NCBI RefSeq assembly: GCF_012396365.1
Contig: NZ_JAAXPG010000008.1
Span: 62,001 to 126,000 of the forward strand
Length of the DNA stretch: 64,000 bases
From: Nocardiopsis alborubida
GTDB taxonomy: Bacteria; Actinomycetota; Actinomycetes; Streptosporangiales; Streptosporangiaceae
Direction of reading: 5' to 3'
The position numbers and the translations under genes are program-made. The notes below the pieces were generated by a model. It had not been told where the DNA came from, ran no database searches, and worked only from the letters and a program-made list of their open reading frames with translations. How positions within the stretch are numbered: position 1 is the first letter of the stretch; every line of letters begins with the position of its first letter. Below are positions 42,111-51,202 of this stretch, one piece after another.

Positions 42111-42764
42111 CTACCAGCCGCGCTCGCGCCAGTCCCCCAGGTACGGGCGCTCGGCGCCCAGGGTGGTGTCGCGTCCGTGCCCGGGATAGACCCAGGTGTC
42201 GTCGGCCAGCACCCCGAACAGGCGCTCCTCCACGTCCGCGAACAGGACGCGGAAGTCGTCGTCGGACCAGGTGCGGCCGACGCCTCCGGGGAAGAGGGAG
42301 TCACCCGTGAACAGGTGGGTGTGGCCCTCGGGGTCGTCGTAGCGCAGGGCGATCGATCCGGGCGTGTGCCCGCGCAGGTGGATGACGGTGAGGTGGCACT
42401 CCCCGACCGGGACGCGCGACCCGTGCACGACGGGCTCGTCCACGGAGACCGGGAGTTCGTCGCCGTCGTCGGGGTGGGCGACCGTGCGCGCCCCGGTCTG
42501 GCCCACGACCTCGGCGAGGGCCTGCCAGTGGTCCTGGTGGCGGTGGGTCGTGACCACCCGTGCCAGGCCCTCCTCGCCGATCATCTCCAGGATGCGGTCG
42601 GGCTCCGCCGCCGCGTCGATGAGGACGGCCTCGCCCGTTGCCTGGCAGCGCAGCAGGTAGGCGTTGTTGTCCATGGGGCCGACGGCCAGTTTGGTGATGG
42701 TCAGGTGCGGTAGTCGTCGCAGGTCGGCGGGACCGCCGACCCTGGTATCTCCGGAGTAGCTCAC
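42111..42764 (-). CDS. MBL-fold metallo-hydrolase (glyoxalase II-like)
   Basis: A 217-residue metallo-beta-lactamase-fold hydrolase. The dinuclear zinc motif THRHQDHWQAL (near residue 75), RGHTPGS (near 132), FTGDSLFPGGVGR and the final YPGHGRDT supply the metal ligands in the glyoxalase II/YcbL order. The likely reaction is hydrolysis of a thioester such as a mycothiol or other thiol conjugate, but the substrate is not fixed by sequence. GTG at 42764 is assumed; the ribosome site is weak. It ends 5 bp from the convergent CHAT gene, with no terminator between. Confidence 0.87.
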   Translation of the reverse strand: MSYSGDTRVGGPADLRRLPHLTITKLAVGPMDNNAYLLRCQATGEAVLIDAAAEPDRILEMIGEEGLARVVTTHRHQDHWQALAEVVGQTGARTVAHPDDGDELPVSVDEPVVHGSRVPVGECHLTVIHLRGHTPGSIALRYDDPEGHTHLFTGDSLFPGGVGRTWSDDDFRVLFADVEERLFGVLADDTWVYPGHGRDTTLGAERPYLGDWRERGW

Positions 42765-42827
42765 CCGACCATTGTGGCCCGCGTCCGGGAGCGGACGCAC
42801 CCGGGTGGCACGGGTGCGCGGCCGGGG

Positions 42828-43649
42828 TCACCTGGCCCAGCGGGGCGCGCGCTTGTCGAAGAAGGCGGCACGGCCCTCTGCGGCGTCCTCACCGGCGAAG
42901 AACTCGGCGGACAGCTCGCCCATCCGGGCGAAGGCCCCGGCTCGCCGGTCCGGAGCCGCCAGCGCGCCCGAACCCAGTTCGCCCAGGAGCTCCTTGGTGC
43001 GCGACAGCGCGCGCGGCGCCGAGCCCCGCAGCCCTTCCAGGATCGCGTCCACGGCGTTCGGCATGTCGCGGTCGGGGACGGCCTGGGTGAGGAGGCCGGC
43101 CTTGGCGGCGGAGGAGGCGTCGAACAGCTCGCCGGTGAGGAAGTAGCGGCTGAGCTGGCGCGAGTGCATCCGTGCGGACACCGGGACGGAGATGATGGCG
43201 GGGACCACGCCGATGCGCACCTCGGTGAAGGCGAACGTGGCGCTCTTGGGTGCCAGGGCGATGTCGGCGGCGGCAACCAGCCCGATGCCCCCGGCTCGGG
43301 CGGCGCCGTTGAGCACGGCGACCACCGGTTTGGGTGCGCCCATGATCTGCTCGAAGATCTCGGGGAGCTCGGGCGCCGGTTCGACCGGGACTCCCCGGAG
43401 GGCCGCGCCGACCTCCTTCAGGTCGGCTCCCGCGCAGAACACCGGGCCGGTGGCGGTGAGCACGACGGCGCGCACCTCGTCGTCGGCCACCGCCTCGGCC
43501 AGGGCCGCGGACAGCTGCGCGCGCAGTCGCGCGGACAGGGCGTTGCGGTTGCGGGGGGAGTCGAGGGTGACCGTGGCGATGGAGCGCTCGACGGCCAGGC
43601 GTACCAGGGGCGTGTCGTCCGAGGGGGTCGGGGACGGGTGCTGCGTCAT
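42828..43649 (-). CDS. Enoyl-CoA hydratase/isomerase-family protein
   Basis: A 273-residue crotonase. The CoA and oxyanion-hole blocks are SPRNRNALSARL, GPVFCAGADLKE and NGAARAGGIGLVAAADIALA. The second catalytic glutamate is present in FTEVRIGVVPAII, but the first (normally in GGGxEL) is replaced by Gly in GGIGLV, a variant common in actinobacterial paralogues. So hydration of a simple enoyl-CoA is not assured. It could serve leucine/isoprenoid breakdown (the carboxylase operon at 5365-10245 lacks a hydratase). The ATG at 43649 is preferred to 43676. Confidence 0.83.
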   Translation of the reverse strand: MTQHPSPTPSDDTPLVRLAVERSIATVTLDSPRNRNALSARLRAQLSAALAEAVADDEVRAVVLTATGPVFCAGADLKEVGAALRGVPVEPAPELPEIFEQIMGAPKPVVAVLNGAARAGGIGLVAAADIALAPKSATFAFTEVRIGVVPAIISVPVSARMHSRQLSRYFLTGELFDASSAAKAGLLTQAVPDRDMPNAVDAILEGLRGSAPRALSRTKELLGELGSGALAAPDRRAGAFARMGELSAEFFAGEDAAEGRAAFFDKRAPRWAR

Positions 43650-43990
43650 CGCAGGCGGGCCTTTCTCAGGGTCCATACTCGCGGATGCGGGAGAGGGGGA
43701 ACGCGCGCGTGCCTGTCGCGGCGCGCGTACGCGCCCGGCTCGTGGCCGGACGCGTCTCGCTCCGTGGCGTCGTACACGAATCCGGTTCCACCCTAGACAA
43801 CCGGGTCGTCAGGACACCATGTCTGTTCACATCCTGCTTGTTAAGTCCCGCTCACGGATGGCCGCGCGTGCGACACGGCGGCGCGGCGCCCCCGCCCCCG
43901 AGCGTCCGGGGCCTGCTCCGCGGCGGACCCGCCGCCGGTCGGCCCGGCCCCCGGAGGAAGCGGTTAAGGCCCTCCGCGGCCCCGGCGCTC
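43650..43990. other. 341-bp gap without a convincing gene
   Basis: It contains an AT-richer patch near 43780-43855, likely the promoter of the crotonase on the minus strand. An ATG at 43819 opens an Arg/Pro-rich frame that does not look protein-like. Confidence 0.4.
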
Positions 43991-44587
43991 TCAGGGGCGG
44001 GTGGTCGCCTCGGACAGGGCGTCGGCGAAGTGCATCATGGCCGACACCGCCCCGGCCCCGTCCGCGGCCTCGCTGACCCTCAGGGTGAGGGGCTCGGCGG
44101 TGATCGCACCGGTGTACCCGTGGTCGAGCTCGCACTCCTCGTCGGCGCAGGCGGCCGGTTCGAGGTCGATGTGGGCGATCGCACCCCAGTTCACGGACAG
44201 GTTGACGCTCAGCACCAGCTCGCTGGGCATGCTGCCCGGCGTGTACTGGGCGGGGTTGGGCACCACACGGGTCAGGGCGACCGACTGGATGTTGCCCAAC
44301 TGGATGCTGTCGGTGGTGGTGGAGGCGTGCGAGGTGCCGCCGGGATCGGTGGGCGGGTGCTCGTCGGTGTGGCACACCACGAGGCGGGTCGCGGTCAGCA
44401 GCATCACCGTGATGTGCCGCCGCATCTCCATGGCCGGGTCGAAGGTCGCCTCGTGGTGCACGATGAACGCCTCGGCGCCCTCGTTGCCCAGGGCGGTGGC
44501 GACGGCGTCGATCACGAGCGCGGGGTAGTACCCGCTGCGTTCGATCTCCGTCCGCCAGTCCGTGGACACGGCGCGTGTTTTCCTCAT
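43991..44587 (-). CDS. DUF5998 family protein
   Basis: A 198-residue actinobacterial protein. IERSGYYPALVIDAV, FIVHHEATFD..EMRRHITVML and AHIDLEPAACADEECELDHGYTG are the DUF5998 hallmarks. It appears to be a beta-rich, PH-like domain with three conserved cysteines near residue 150. The function is unknown. The ATG at 44587 gives an N-terminus like that of relatives, but AGGAGT is very close to it; GTG 44569 is an alternative. It follows the acyl-CoA synthetase gene on the same strand by 68 bp and may be co-transcribed with it. Confidence 0.82.
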   Translation of the reverse strand: MRKTRAVSTDWRTEIERSGYYPALVIDAVATALGNEGAEAFIVHHEATFDPAMEMRRHITVMLLTATRLVVCHTDEHPPTDPGGTSHASTTTDSIQLGNIQSVALTRVVPNPAQYTPGSMPSELVLSVNLSVNWGAIAHIDLEPAACADEECELDHGYTGAITAEPLTLRVSEAADGAGAVSAMMHFADALSEATTRP

Positions 44588-44655
44588 ACTCCTATCCTGC
44601 CCCTTTCCCGTGACACTTCGCGACCGTGACGTGAAACGGGATGCCCATCCCATGA

Positions 44656-47376
44656 TCAGAACGTCACCCCGCGCAGTCGCCGGGGCCCGGCGTCGGGCCG
44701 CACGTCGGGGGCCTCGCGCAACCAGATGCGCGCGCCCAGCACGTGGGCGCCGGTGGCGTTGACCAGGACCGGGTCCAGGTCGACGTAGCCGATCTCGGGG
44801 AAGGCCTCCACCAGGCGCGAGACCCGGACGAGGAGTTCCTCAAGGGCCTCCACGTTGGGCTGCTCTGCGAGCGAGGTCGCACCGGCGGGCAGCCCGAACA
44901 GCAGCGGGGCGGCCCGCACGGCGTGGATGAGGTCGGCGGCGTCCATGTCGGTGAGCGGCGCCAGCCGGAACGCCCGGTCGTCGAGCAGTTCGGCGGTCAC
45001 GTCCGCCAGCCCGAAGGAGACCACCGACCCGAAGGACTGGTTGTCGCCCGCCCGGATGACCGTGGGCACCCCGGGGGCCACCATGCGCTGCACGACCAGC
45101 GAGGCCTCGTCGCCGAAGCGGTCGTGCAGGGCCGCGTAGGCGCTGCGCACGTCGTCGGGGGTGCGCAGGTCGGCGCGGACGAACGTGCCGCCCGCGCGCA
45201 GGCGCAGGTCCGGCGAGTCGGCCTTGACCACCGCCGGGTAGCCCAGCTGGCCCGCGGCCACCACCGCCTCCTCCTCCGAGGTCACCGGGATGTCGGGGTA
45301 GGCGGCGATGCCGTAGCAGGCCAGCAGGTCACGGGCGTCCTCGCCGGAGATCGCCGTCTCCTCGTCGTAGCGGCGCTCGCCGCCGAACCAGGCGACGTCC
45401 TCGGCCGAGGGCGTGGCGTTCTTGAGCGCGCGGACGATGGTGGCGCGGGCCCGGGCCCCGTCGATGTCGGGCAGCTCGGGGTGGCGTCCGGGCCTGCGGT
45501 CGCGCCACTGGGCGTAGCGGGTGGCGTAGGCCAGGGCGCGCACGGCGTCCTCGGGCGAGGGGTAGGAGGGCACCGAGCCGCGCAGGGTCTGACCCCGCTC
45601 GCCGACGCGGCGCAGCTCCTCGGGGACCCCCTGGCGGGCCAGGTAGGTGGTGACGACGGGCTTGGTCGAGTCCAGGGAGCGGGCCCGAAGCACGCGGGCG
45701 ACGTCGTCGGAGATGGGGTGCAGCGCGGGGACGAACACGACCACGACCGAGTGCACGTCCTCGGCGGCCAGGGCCGTCTCCAGGGCGCGGTCGAAGTCCT
45801 CCGCGGTGGCCTGGGGGCCGAGGTTGACCGGGTCGTGCGGCTTGAGCCCCTGACGGACGGCCGCGTCCTTGACCAGCAGCTCCAGGGAGTCGGAGTTGCC
45901 GATGATGCCCACGCGGGGCCCCTGGGGCAGGGGCTGGTAGGCGAACACCTGGGCGGCGTCGAACATCTGCGTGATGTCGTCCACCCGCACCACCCCGGCC
46001 TGCTGGAACAGGGAGGTGACCGCGTAGTCGGGCAGGGAGAGCCCGCCCGCGGCGTGGCCGGTGGGCGTGGTCCGCGCCGAGCCGCCGCTGCGCACCGCCA
46101 CGACCGGCTTCTGCTTGGCCAGGCGCCGGGCCAGGCGGGTGAACTTGCGCGGGTTGCCCAGCGACTCCAGGTACTGGAGCACCACCTCCGTGGCCGGGTC
46201 CTCCTGCCAGTACTGCATGAGGTCGTTGCCGGACACGTCGGCGCGGTTGCCCGCCGAGACGAAGGTGGACAGGCCCATGCCGCGCTCGGCCACGCGCTGG
46301 AGAATGGCCCGGCCCAGGGCGCCTGACTGGGAGAAGAACCCGATCGTGCCCGTGGGCGGCAGGTCCGGGGACAGGGTGGCGTTGAGCGAGATCTCGGGGG
46401 CGGTGTTGGCGATGCCCAGGCAGTTGGGGCCGACCACGCGCATCCCGGCCGCGCGGGCGGTGCGCACCAGCTCGTCCTGGCGGGCGCGGCCCTCGGGTCC
46501 GGTCTCGCCGAATCCGGAGCTGACCACGACCAGTCCGTGCACGCCCTTGTCGGCGCACTGCTCGACCACGTCGACGACCATGTCGGCGCGCACCGCCACG
46601 ACGGCGAGGTCGACCTGGTCGGGGATGTCCAGGACCGAGGGGTAGGCGCGCACGCCCACGACCGCCTTGGCCTCGGGGTGGACCGGGTAGACCGGCCCCT
46701 GGAACTCCCCGCCCAGGAGGTTGCGCAGGGCGGTCTGGCCGATGGTGTGCGCGGTGCGGCTGGCGCCGATGACCGCGACCGAGTTCGGGAAGAGCAGGCG
46801 GGCGATGGAGCGCGACTCGGCGCGCTGTTCGCGGGCCCGCATGACCTCGGTGGAGTCGTCGGTGGGCTGGAGGTCCAGGGTGAGGCGGATGACGCCCTCG
46901 TCGAAGGTCTGCTGGGCGGTGTACCCGGCCTCGCGGAAGACGTTGATCATGCGCCGGTTCTCGGGCAGCACGTCGGCGATGAAGCGGCGCACGCCGCGCT
47001 CGCGCGCGGCCGCGCCGATGTGCTCCAGCATGACCGAGGCCAGGCCGCGGCCCTGGTGGGCGTCCTCCACGACGAAGGCGACCTCCGCCTCCTCCGGCGC
47101 CACCTTGTCGTAGCGCACCACGGAGACGAGGGAGTCGGAGATGGTGGCGACCAGCGCCACGCGGTCCTCGTAGTCGACCGTGGTGAAACGTTTGACGTCG
47201 CGGTCGGAGAGCCTGGGGTAGGGCGCGAAGAACCGGTAGTAGATGGTCTCCGGGGAGAGGCGGGCGTGGAACTCGCGGAGCAGGTCAGCGTCTTCGGGGG
47301 TGATGGGGCGCAGGTGCGCGGTGCCTCCGTCGGTCAGGACGACGTCGGCTTCCCAGTGGTTCGGGTAGGACTGCAC
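44656..47376 (-). CDS. GNAT acetyltransferase fused to NDP-forming acyl-CoA synthetase (Pat-like)
   Basis: A 906-residue fusion. The N-terminal GNAT domain (about residues 25-165) carries VEDAHQGRGLASVMLEHIGA (acetyl-CoA loop). Then come the ACS CoA-binding domain (PNSVAVIGASRTAHTIGQTA, NCLGIANTAP, GFFSQSGALGRAIL), two succinyl-CoA-synthetase-like domains and a C-terminal ATP-grasp part (YPAVVKADSPDLRLRAGGTF, VVQRMVAPGVPTVIRAGD). This architecture is that of Pat protein acetyltransferases controlling acyl-CoA synthetases. No cyclic-nucleotide domain is present, unlike mycobacterial Pat. GTG at 47376 lies 7 nt after a TAGTCT -10-like box, suggesting a leaderless start; TTG 47397 is the alternative. 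Confidence 0.87.
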   Translation of the reverse strand: MQSYPNHWEADVVLTDGGTAHLRPITPEDADLLREFHARLSPETIYYRFFAPYPRLSDRDVKRFTTVDYEDRVALVATISDSLVSVVRYDKVAPEEAEVAFVVEDAHQGRGLASVMLEHIGAAARERGVRRFIADVLPENRRMINVFREAGYTAQQTFDEGVIRLTLDLQPTDDSTEVMRAREQRAESRSIARLLFPNSVAVIGASRTAHTIGQTALRNLLGGEFQGPVYPVHPEAKAVVGVRAYPSVLDIPDQVDLAVVAVRADMVVDVVEQCADKGVHGLVVVSSGFGETGPEGRARQDELVRTARAAGMRVVGPNCLGIANTAPEISLNATLSPDLPPTGTIGFFSQSGALGRAILQRVAERGMGLSTFVSAGNRADVSGNDLMQYWQEDPATEVVLQYLESLGNPRKFTRLARRLAKQKPVVAVRSGGSARTTPTGHAAGGLSLPDYAVTSLFQQAGVVRVDDITQMFDAAQVFAYQPLPQGPRVGIIGNSDSLELLVKDAAVRQGLKPHDPVNLGPQATAEDFDRALETALAAEDVHSVVVVFVPALHPISDDVARVLRARSLDSTKPVVTTYLARQGVPEELRRVGERGQTLRGSVPSYPSPEDAVRALAYATRYAQWRDRRPGRHPELPDIDGARARATIVRALKNATPSAEDVAWFGGERRYDEETAISGEDARDLLACYGIAAYPDIPVTSEEEAVVAAGQLGYPAVVKADSPDLRLRAGGTFVRADLRTPDDVRSAYAALHDRFGDEASLVVQRMVAPGVPTVIRAGDNQSFGSVVSFGLADVTAELLDDRAFRLAPLTDMDAADLIHAVRAAPLLFGLPAGATSLAEQPNVEALEELLVRVSRLVEAFPEIGYVDLDPVLVNATGAHVLGARIWLREAPDVRPDAGPRRLRGVTF

Positions 47377-47668
47377 GACTGCGAGACTAGACGACAAACG
47401 GCCGAATCCGGGGAAAGTCCGTGCGGGCGGCGCGAAAACCCCGCTCGGGACCGCGCACGGTGCGTCCCCTCGCCCCCGGAGGTCGCGGGCCGGGGCCAGC
47501 GTCCCCGGCCGCGGACCGGATCGGCCGTCCAGTAGGCGATCGCGGCTCCGCGGGATGTCCGGAGGCGGTGTGGCCGGGGTGCTGTCACTTCGTTACACGC
47601 CGCTGACGGTTGACCTGTTAACGTCGTGCGAGCACGGATTCTGATAACCCTCGGTGGTGGCTGGCGAA

Positions 47669-48613
47669 ATGACACGAGTGGTCGTGATCGGTGACCTGAT
47701 GACCGACGCCGTCGCGCGCGCGTTCCACCCGTTGGCCCGCGGCAGCGACACTCCGGCGTCCGTGATCATGTACGGCGGCGGGTCGGGGGCGAACATCGCC
47801 TCGTGGCTGGCCGTGGAGGGCACCGACACCACGTTCGTCGGCCGCCGCGGCTCCGACATCACCGGGCGCACCCGTGAGATGGAACTCATGGGCTACGGCC
47901 TGGACTCGCGGATGGTGATGGACCCGGAGCGGCCCACCGGCACCTGCGTGGTGATGATCACACACCGGGGCGACCGGACGATGCTGAGCGATCCCGGCGC
48001 CAACGCCCGCCTGCAGCCCGAGGACCTGCCCCGCGACGTCTTCGGCCCGGACGGGCACCTGCACGTGTCGGGCTACACCCTCATCAACGACGACTCCCGG
48101 CGCGCCGCCCGGGTGGCGCTGCGGATGGCCCGCGAGAGCGGGATGTCGATCTCGGTGGACGGCGGTTCGCACGCGCCGCTGGAGCGCGCGGGCGCGGAGA
48201 ACTTCCTGGACTGGACGCAGGGAGCGCGCCTGCTGTTCGCCAACATGGACCAGGCCCGGGTGCTGACCGGCCGGGACGAGCCCGAGGCCGCCGCCAAGGT
48301 GCTGACAGCGTGGTACCCCAACGTGGTGCTCAAACTCGGCGAGCAGGGCGGCCTGTGGGCGTCCAAGACCCGCGACGACTGCGTGACGGCGCCGGCCGAG
48401 CCGGTGGACCCGTCCCCGGGTTCGGTGGGCGCCGGTGACGCCTTCATCGCCGGGTTCCTGCCCGCGTGGCTGCTCGGCCGCCACCCCAAGGAGGCGCTGG
48501 GCCGGGCACACCGTCTGGCGGCGCGCGCCCTGCACCAGCCGGGCGCCCGCCCGGACCTGGGCGAGGGCCAGCCGGTGCGTCGCGGCGCACCGCGCGGCCA
48601 GCGCATCCGCTGA
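47669..48613 (+). CDS. PfkB/ribokinase-family carbohydrate kinase
   Basis: A 314-residue kinase of ribokinase fold. RVVVIGDLMTDAVARAF starts the fold, VIMYGGGSGANIASWLAVEG is the first signature, and PGSVGAGDAFIAGFLPAWLLG with the catalytic Asp is the second. The substrate is not clear; the family covers ribose, adenosine, fructose and related sugars. The C-terminal 35 residues are Arg/Gly-rich and look disordered. The ATG at 47669 is in frame after GGTGGCTGGCG. It stands alone between the divergent GNAT-synthetase and the convergent RecQ. Confidence 0.84.
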   Translation: MTRVVVIGDLMTDAVARAFHPLARGSDTPASVIMYGGGSGANIASWLAVEGTDTTFVGRRGSDITGRTREMELMGYGLDSRMVMDPERPTGTCVVMITHRGDRTMLSDPGANARLQPEDLPRDVFGPDGHLHVSGYTLINDDSRRAARVALRMARESGMSISVDGGSHAPLERAGAENFLDWTQGARLLFANMDQARVLTGRDEPEAAAKVLTAWYPNVVLKLGEQGGLWASKTRDDCVTAPAEPVDPSPGSVGAGDAFIAGFLPAWLLGRHPKEALGRAHRLAARALHQPGARPDLGEGQPVRRGAPRGQRIR

Positions 48614-48702
48614 GTCCCGGCGACCGAGGCTTCGGGAACCCGCCCGCCCGCGGCAGGGCGCCCCCGTGGGGCTCCCCGCCGCAGCCGCGACCAGGGCGCC
48701 GC

Positions 48703-50874
48703 TCATCCCCCCGCGGTGGCCAGGGTCAGCGGCAGCACCTGGGGCGCCCCTGCTCCTCGGAGCAGGGCGGCGCCCACAGTGAGGCTCCAGCCGGTGTCGG
48801 TGACGTCGTCGACCAGCAGCACCGGCCCGGGGGTGTGCTCCTGTAGCCGCGCCATCCGCTCGGTGAGCTCCTCCCCCGCAACGAGGGCGGCGTGGACCTG
48901 TTCCAGACGCATGGCGCTGTTGTGCCTGCGCGGCCCGGTGCCCCGTTCGGTGCGGTACTCCAGCGCCCCCACGTGCGTCAGCCGTCCGAGCCTGGACAGC
49001 CGCTCCGCCAGGTCCGCGATCATCCCGGGGCGGGTGAGCGAGGGCATCGCCACCACGCCGACGGGGCGCCGCTCCCAGTTCCAGTCGGCCAGGACGCGCA
49101 CCACGCCCTGGAGCACGCGCTCGTCCACGGGCGCGTCGGGGGCGTCGGCGGCCAGGACGCGGCGCAGCTCGTTGCCCCAGCCGATGTCGGTGAGGCGGCC
49201 CAGGGCGCGGCCCTCCCCCGCCCGCAGCTCCTCGGGGATCTTGCCGGACAGGTCCACGCCCAGGGTTGCCATCCCGGTCGGCCACTGGCGCCGGGGCGCG
49301 ATGGGCGCGCCGGGCCGGTCCAGGTGCTCGGCCGCGGCCTCGCGCCGGGTGGAGTCGACGTCCGCGGGCCAGTACTCACCCGTGCACACGTCGCAGCGTC
49401 CGCAGGGGACGGCCTGGGGGTCGTCCAGCTGGCGGCGCAGGAACTCCATCCGGCAGGTGTCCAGGTCGAGGTAGTCGAGCATGGCGCGCTGCTCGCGCTC
49501 GCGCGCCCGGCTGACGGCCGCGTAGCGCTCGGCGTCGTAGGTCCACGGCTGGCCGGTGGCCTCCCAGCCGCCCCGCACCCGGCGCACGGCCCCGTCCACG
49601 TCCAGCACCTTGAGCATCTGCTCCAGGCGGGTGCGGCGCAGGTCCACCCGGGTCTCCAGGTGCGCGACGGACAGCGGCCCGCCCGCCTCGGAGAGCGCGT
49701 CCAGGGTCTGGCGCACGGTCTGCTCGGGCGGGAAGGACAGTCCGGCGAAGTACTCCCAGATGCGGGTGTCCTCGCGGCCGGGCAGCAGGACCGCCTCGGC
49801 CCGCTGCACGCCGCGTCCCGCGCGGCCGACCTGCTGGTAGTAGGAGATCGGGGACTGCGGGGCGCCCAGGTGGACGACGAAGCCCAGGTCGGGCTTGTCG
49901 AAACCCATGCCCAGCGCGCTGGTGGCGACCAGCGCCTTGACCCGGTTGGCGAGCAGGTCGTCCTCGGCCTCGCGGCGCTCGTCGGGATCGGTCTGGCCGG
50001 TGTAGGCGCGCACCTCCATGCCCTGCTGGGCGAGGAAGCGGGCGGTCTCCTGGGCGGCGCTGACGGTGAGCGCGTAGACGATGCCCGAGCCCTGGATCTT
50101 GGGCAGGTGCTCGGCCAGCCAGCTGAGCCGGGCGGTGGGGTCGGGCAGCCTGACGACGGCCAGACGCAGGCTCTCGCGCTCCAGGGATCCGCGCAGGACC
50201 AGGGTGTCGCCGCGCTCACCGCCCGCCTGGAGCTGCTCGGCCACGTCGCGGGTGACGCGTTCGTTCGCGGTGGCGGTGGTGGCCAGCACCGGGACGCCCT
50301 CGGGCAGGTCGTGCAGCAGGGAGCGGATACGGCGGTAGTCGGGGCGGAAGTCGTGCCCCCAGTCGGAGACGCAGTGGGCCTCGTCGATGACGACCAGGCC
50401 CGCCCCCGCGGCCAGCTCGGGCAGGACCCGGTCGCGGAACTCGGGGTTGTTGAGGCGCTCGGGACTGACCAGCAGAACGTCGACCAGACCCGCGGCAACG
50501 TCGGCGTAGGCCTTCTCCCAGTCGGTGGTGTTGGAGCTGTTGATGGTGCGCGCACGGATGCCCGCGCGCTCGGCCGCGGCGATCTGGTTGCGCATCAGCG
50601 CCAGCAGCGGGGAGACGATGACGGTGGGGCCCGCCCCCTCGGCGCGCCGCAGGGCGGTGGCCACGAAGTACACCGCCGACTTGCCCCAGCCGGTGCGCTG
50701 AACGACGAGGGCTCTGCGGTGCTCGGCGGCCAGGGCGTGGATGGCGGTCCACTGGTCCTCGCGCAGCCGGGCGGAGTCCCCGGCCAGGGCGCGCAGGTGC
50801 GCCTCGGCGCGCTCGCGCAGCGCGCCGTCGGACGCGGCGGTGGGAACGGTGCTGTCAGGGGTGGGTGTGGCCAT
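48703..50874 (-). CDS. RecQ-like ATP-dependent DNA helicase with phosphoribosyltransferase-like tail
   Basis: A 723-residue superfamily-2 helicase. Walker A is VQRTGWGKSAVYF (near residue 58), the DEAH box VVIDEAHCVSDWGHDFRPDY, motif III TTATAN, and motif VI QVGRAGRG. A zinc-binding domain (CRMEFLRRQLDD..PCGRCDVCTGEY) follows, then a winged-helix region. The last 150 residues are unlike E. coli RecQ: no HRDC domain, but VLLVDDVTDTGWSLTVGAAL, a PRPP-binding loop of type I phosphoribosyltransferases (ComF-like). The protein would unwind recombination or replication intermediates; the tail may bind nucleotides or be a relic. Confidence 0.87.
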   Translation of the reverse strand: MATPTPDSTVPTAASDGALRERAEAHLRALAGDSARLREDQWTAIHALAAEHRRALVVQRTGWGKSAVYFVATALRRAEGAGPTVIVSPLLALMRNQIAAAERAGIRARTINSSNTTDWEKAYADVAAGLVDVLLVSPERLNNPEFRDRVLPELAAGAGLVVIDEAHCVSDWGHDFRPDYRRIRSLLHDLPEGVPVLATTATANERVTRDVAEQLQAGGERGDTLVLRGSLERESLRLAVVRLPDPTARLSWLAEHLPKIQGSGIVYALTVSAAQETARFLAQQGMEVRAYTGQTDPDERREAEDDLLANRVKALVATSALGMGFDKPDLGFVVHLGAPQSPISYYQQVGRAGRGVQRAEAVLLPGREDTRIWEYFAGLSFPPEQTVRQTLDALSEAGGPLSVAHLETRVDLRRTRLEQMLKVLDVDGAVRRVRGGWEATGQPWTYDAERYAAVSRAREREQRAMLDYLDLDTCRMEFLRRQLDDPQAVPCGRCDVCTGEYWPADVDSTRREAAAEHLDRPGAPIAPRRQWPTGMATLGVDLSGKIPEELRAGEGRALGRLTDIGWGNELRRVLAADAPDAPVDERVLQGVVRVLADWNWERRPVGVVAMPSLTRPGMIADLAERLSRLGRLTHVGALEYRTERGTGPRRHNSAMRLEQVHAALVAGEELTERMARLQEHTPGPVLLVDDVTDTGWSLTVGAALLRGAGAPQVLPLTLATAGG

Positions 50875-51202
50875 ACGTCCCTTGGTACCAGAGCCGGGGG
50901 ACGGTCGAGCGGTTGTCCACAGGCCCGGTCGCGCGCGACGGGGCCCGGCCCGTGCGCCCGGCCCGTCCCGCTCCGCTCCGCCCGGCTTCGGTACGCCCCG
51001 GAGCGGCCACGCGGCCTACCTGGGACGGGGTCCCCCGCGTTCCTCACGGGCACTCCCGGTAACAGAAAGGATACTTTCCACTTTCCCGGCATTGCGCTCG
51101 TCCGACCGGGACTGAACACTCATTTACCAAGGCTCAGGCCTGGGAGCGCTCCCGCCCGCAGAGGGCGGACGCTCTCCCGCGGAAGCGAGCGAAAGGCGCA
51201 GT
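50875..51202. other. Divergent promoter region of recQ and the GH81 gene
   Basis: 328 bp with the CelR/CebR-like box at 51141-51154 near its right end. An AT-richer patch at 51060-51130 is the likely promoter for the glucanase. No gene is seen. Confidence 0.5.
51141..51154. promoter_or_regulatory. CelR/CebR-like LacI-family operator
   Basis: TGGGAGCGCTCCCG matches 13 of 14 bases of the palindrome TGGGAGCGCTCCCA bound by cellobiose-responsive CelR (Thermobifida) and CebR (Streptomyces). It sits 49 bp before the GH81 start codon. Confidence 0.8.

Noticed and set aside
43819..44076. Small Arg-rich plus-strand frame opening with ATG
   Set aside because: It runs antisense into the DUF5998 gene and has no ribosome site or protein-like composition.
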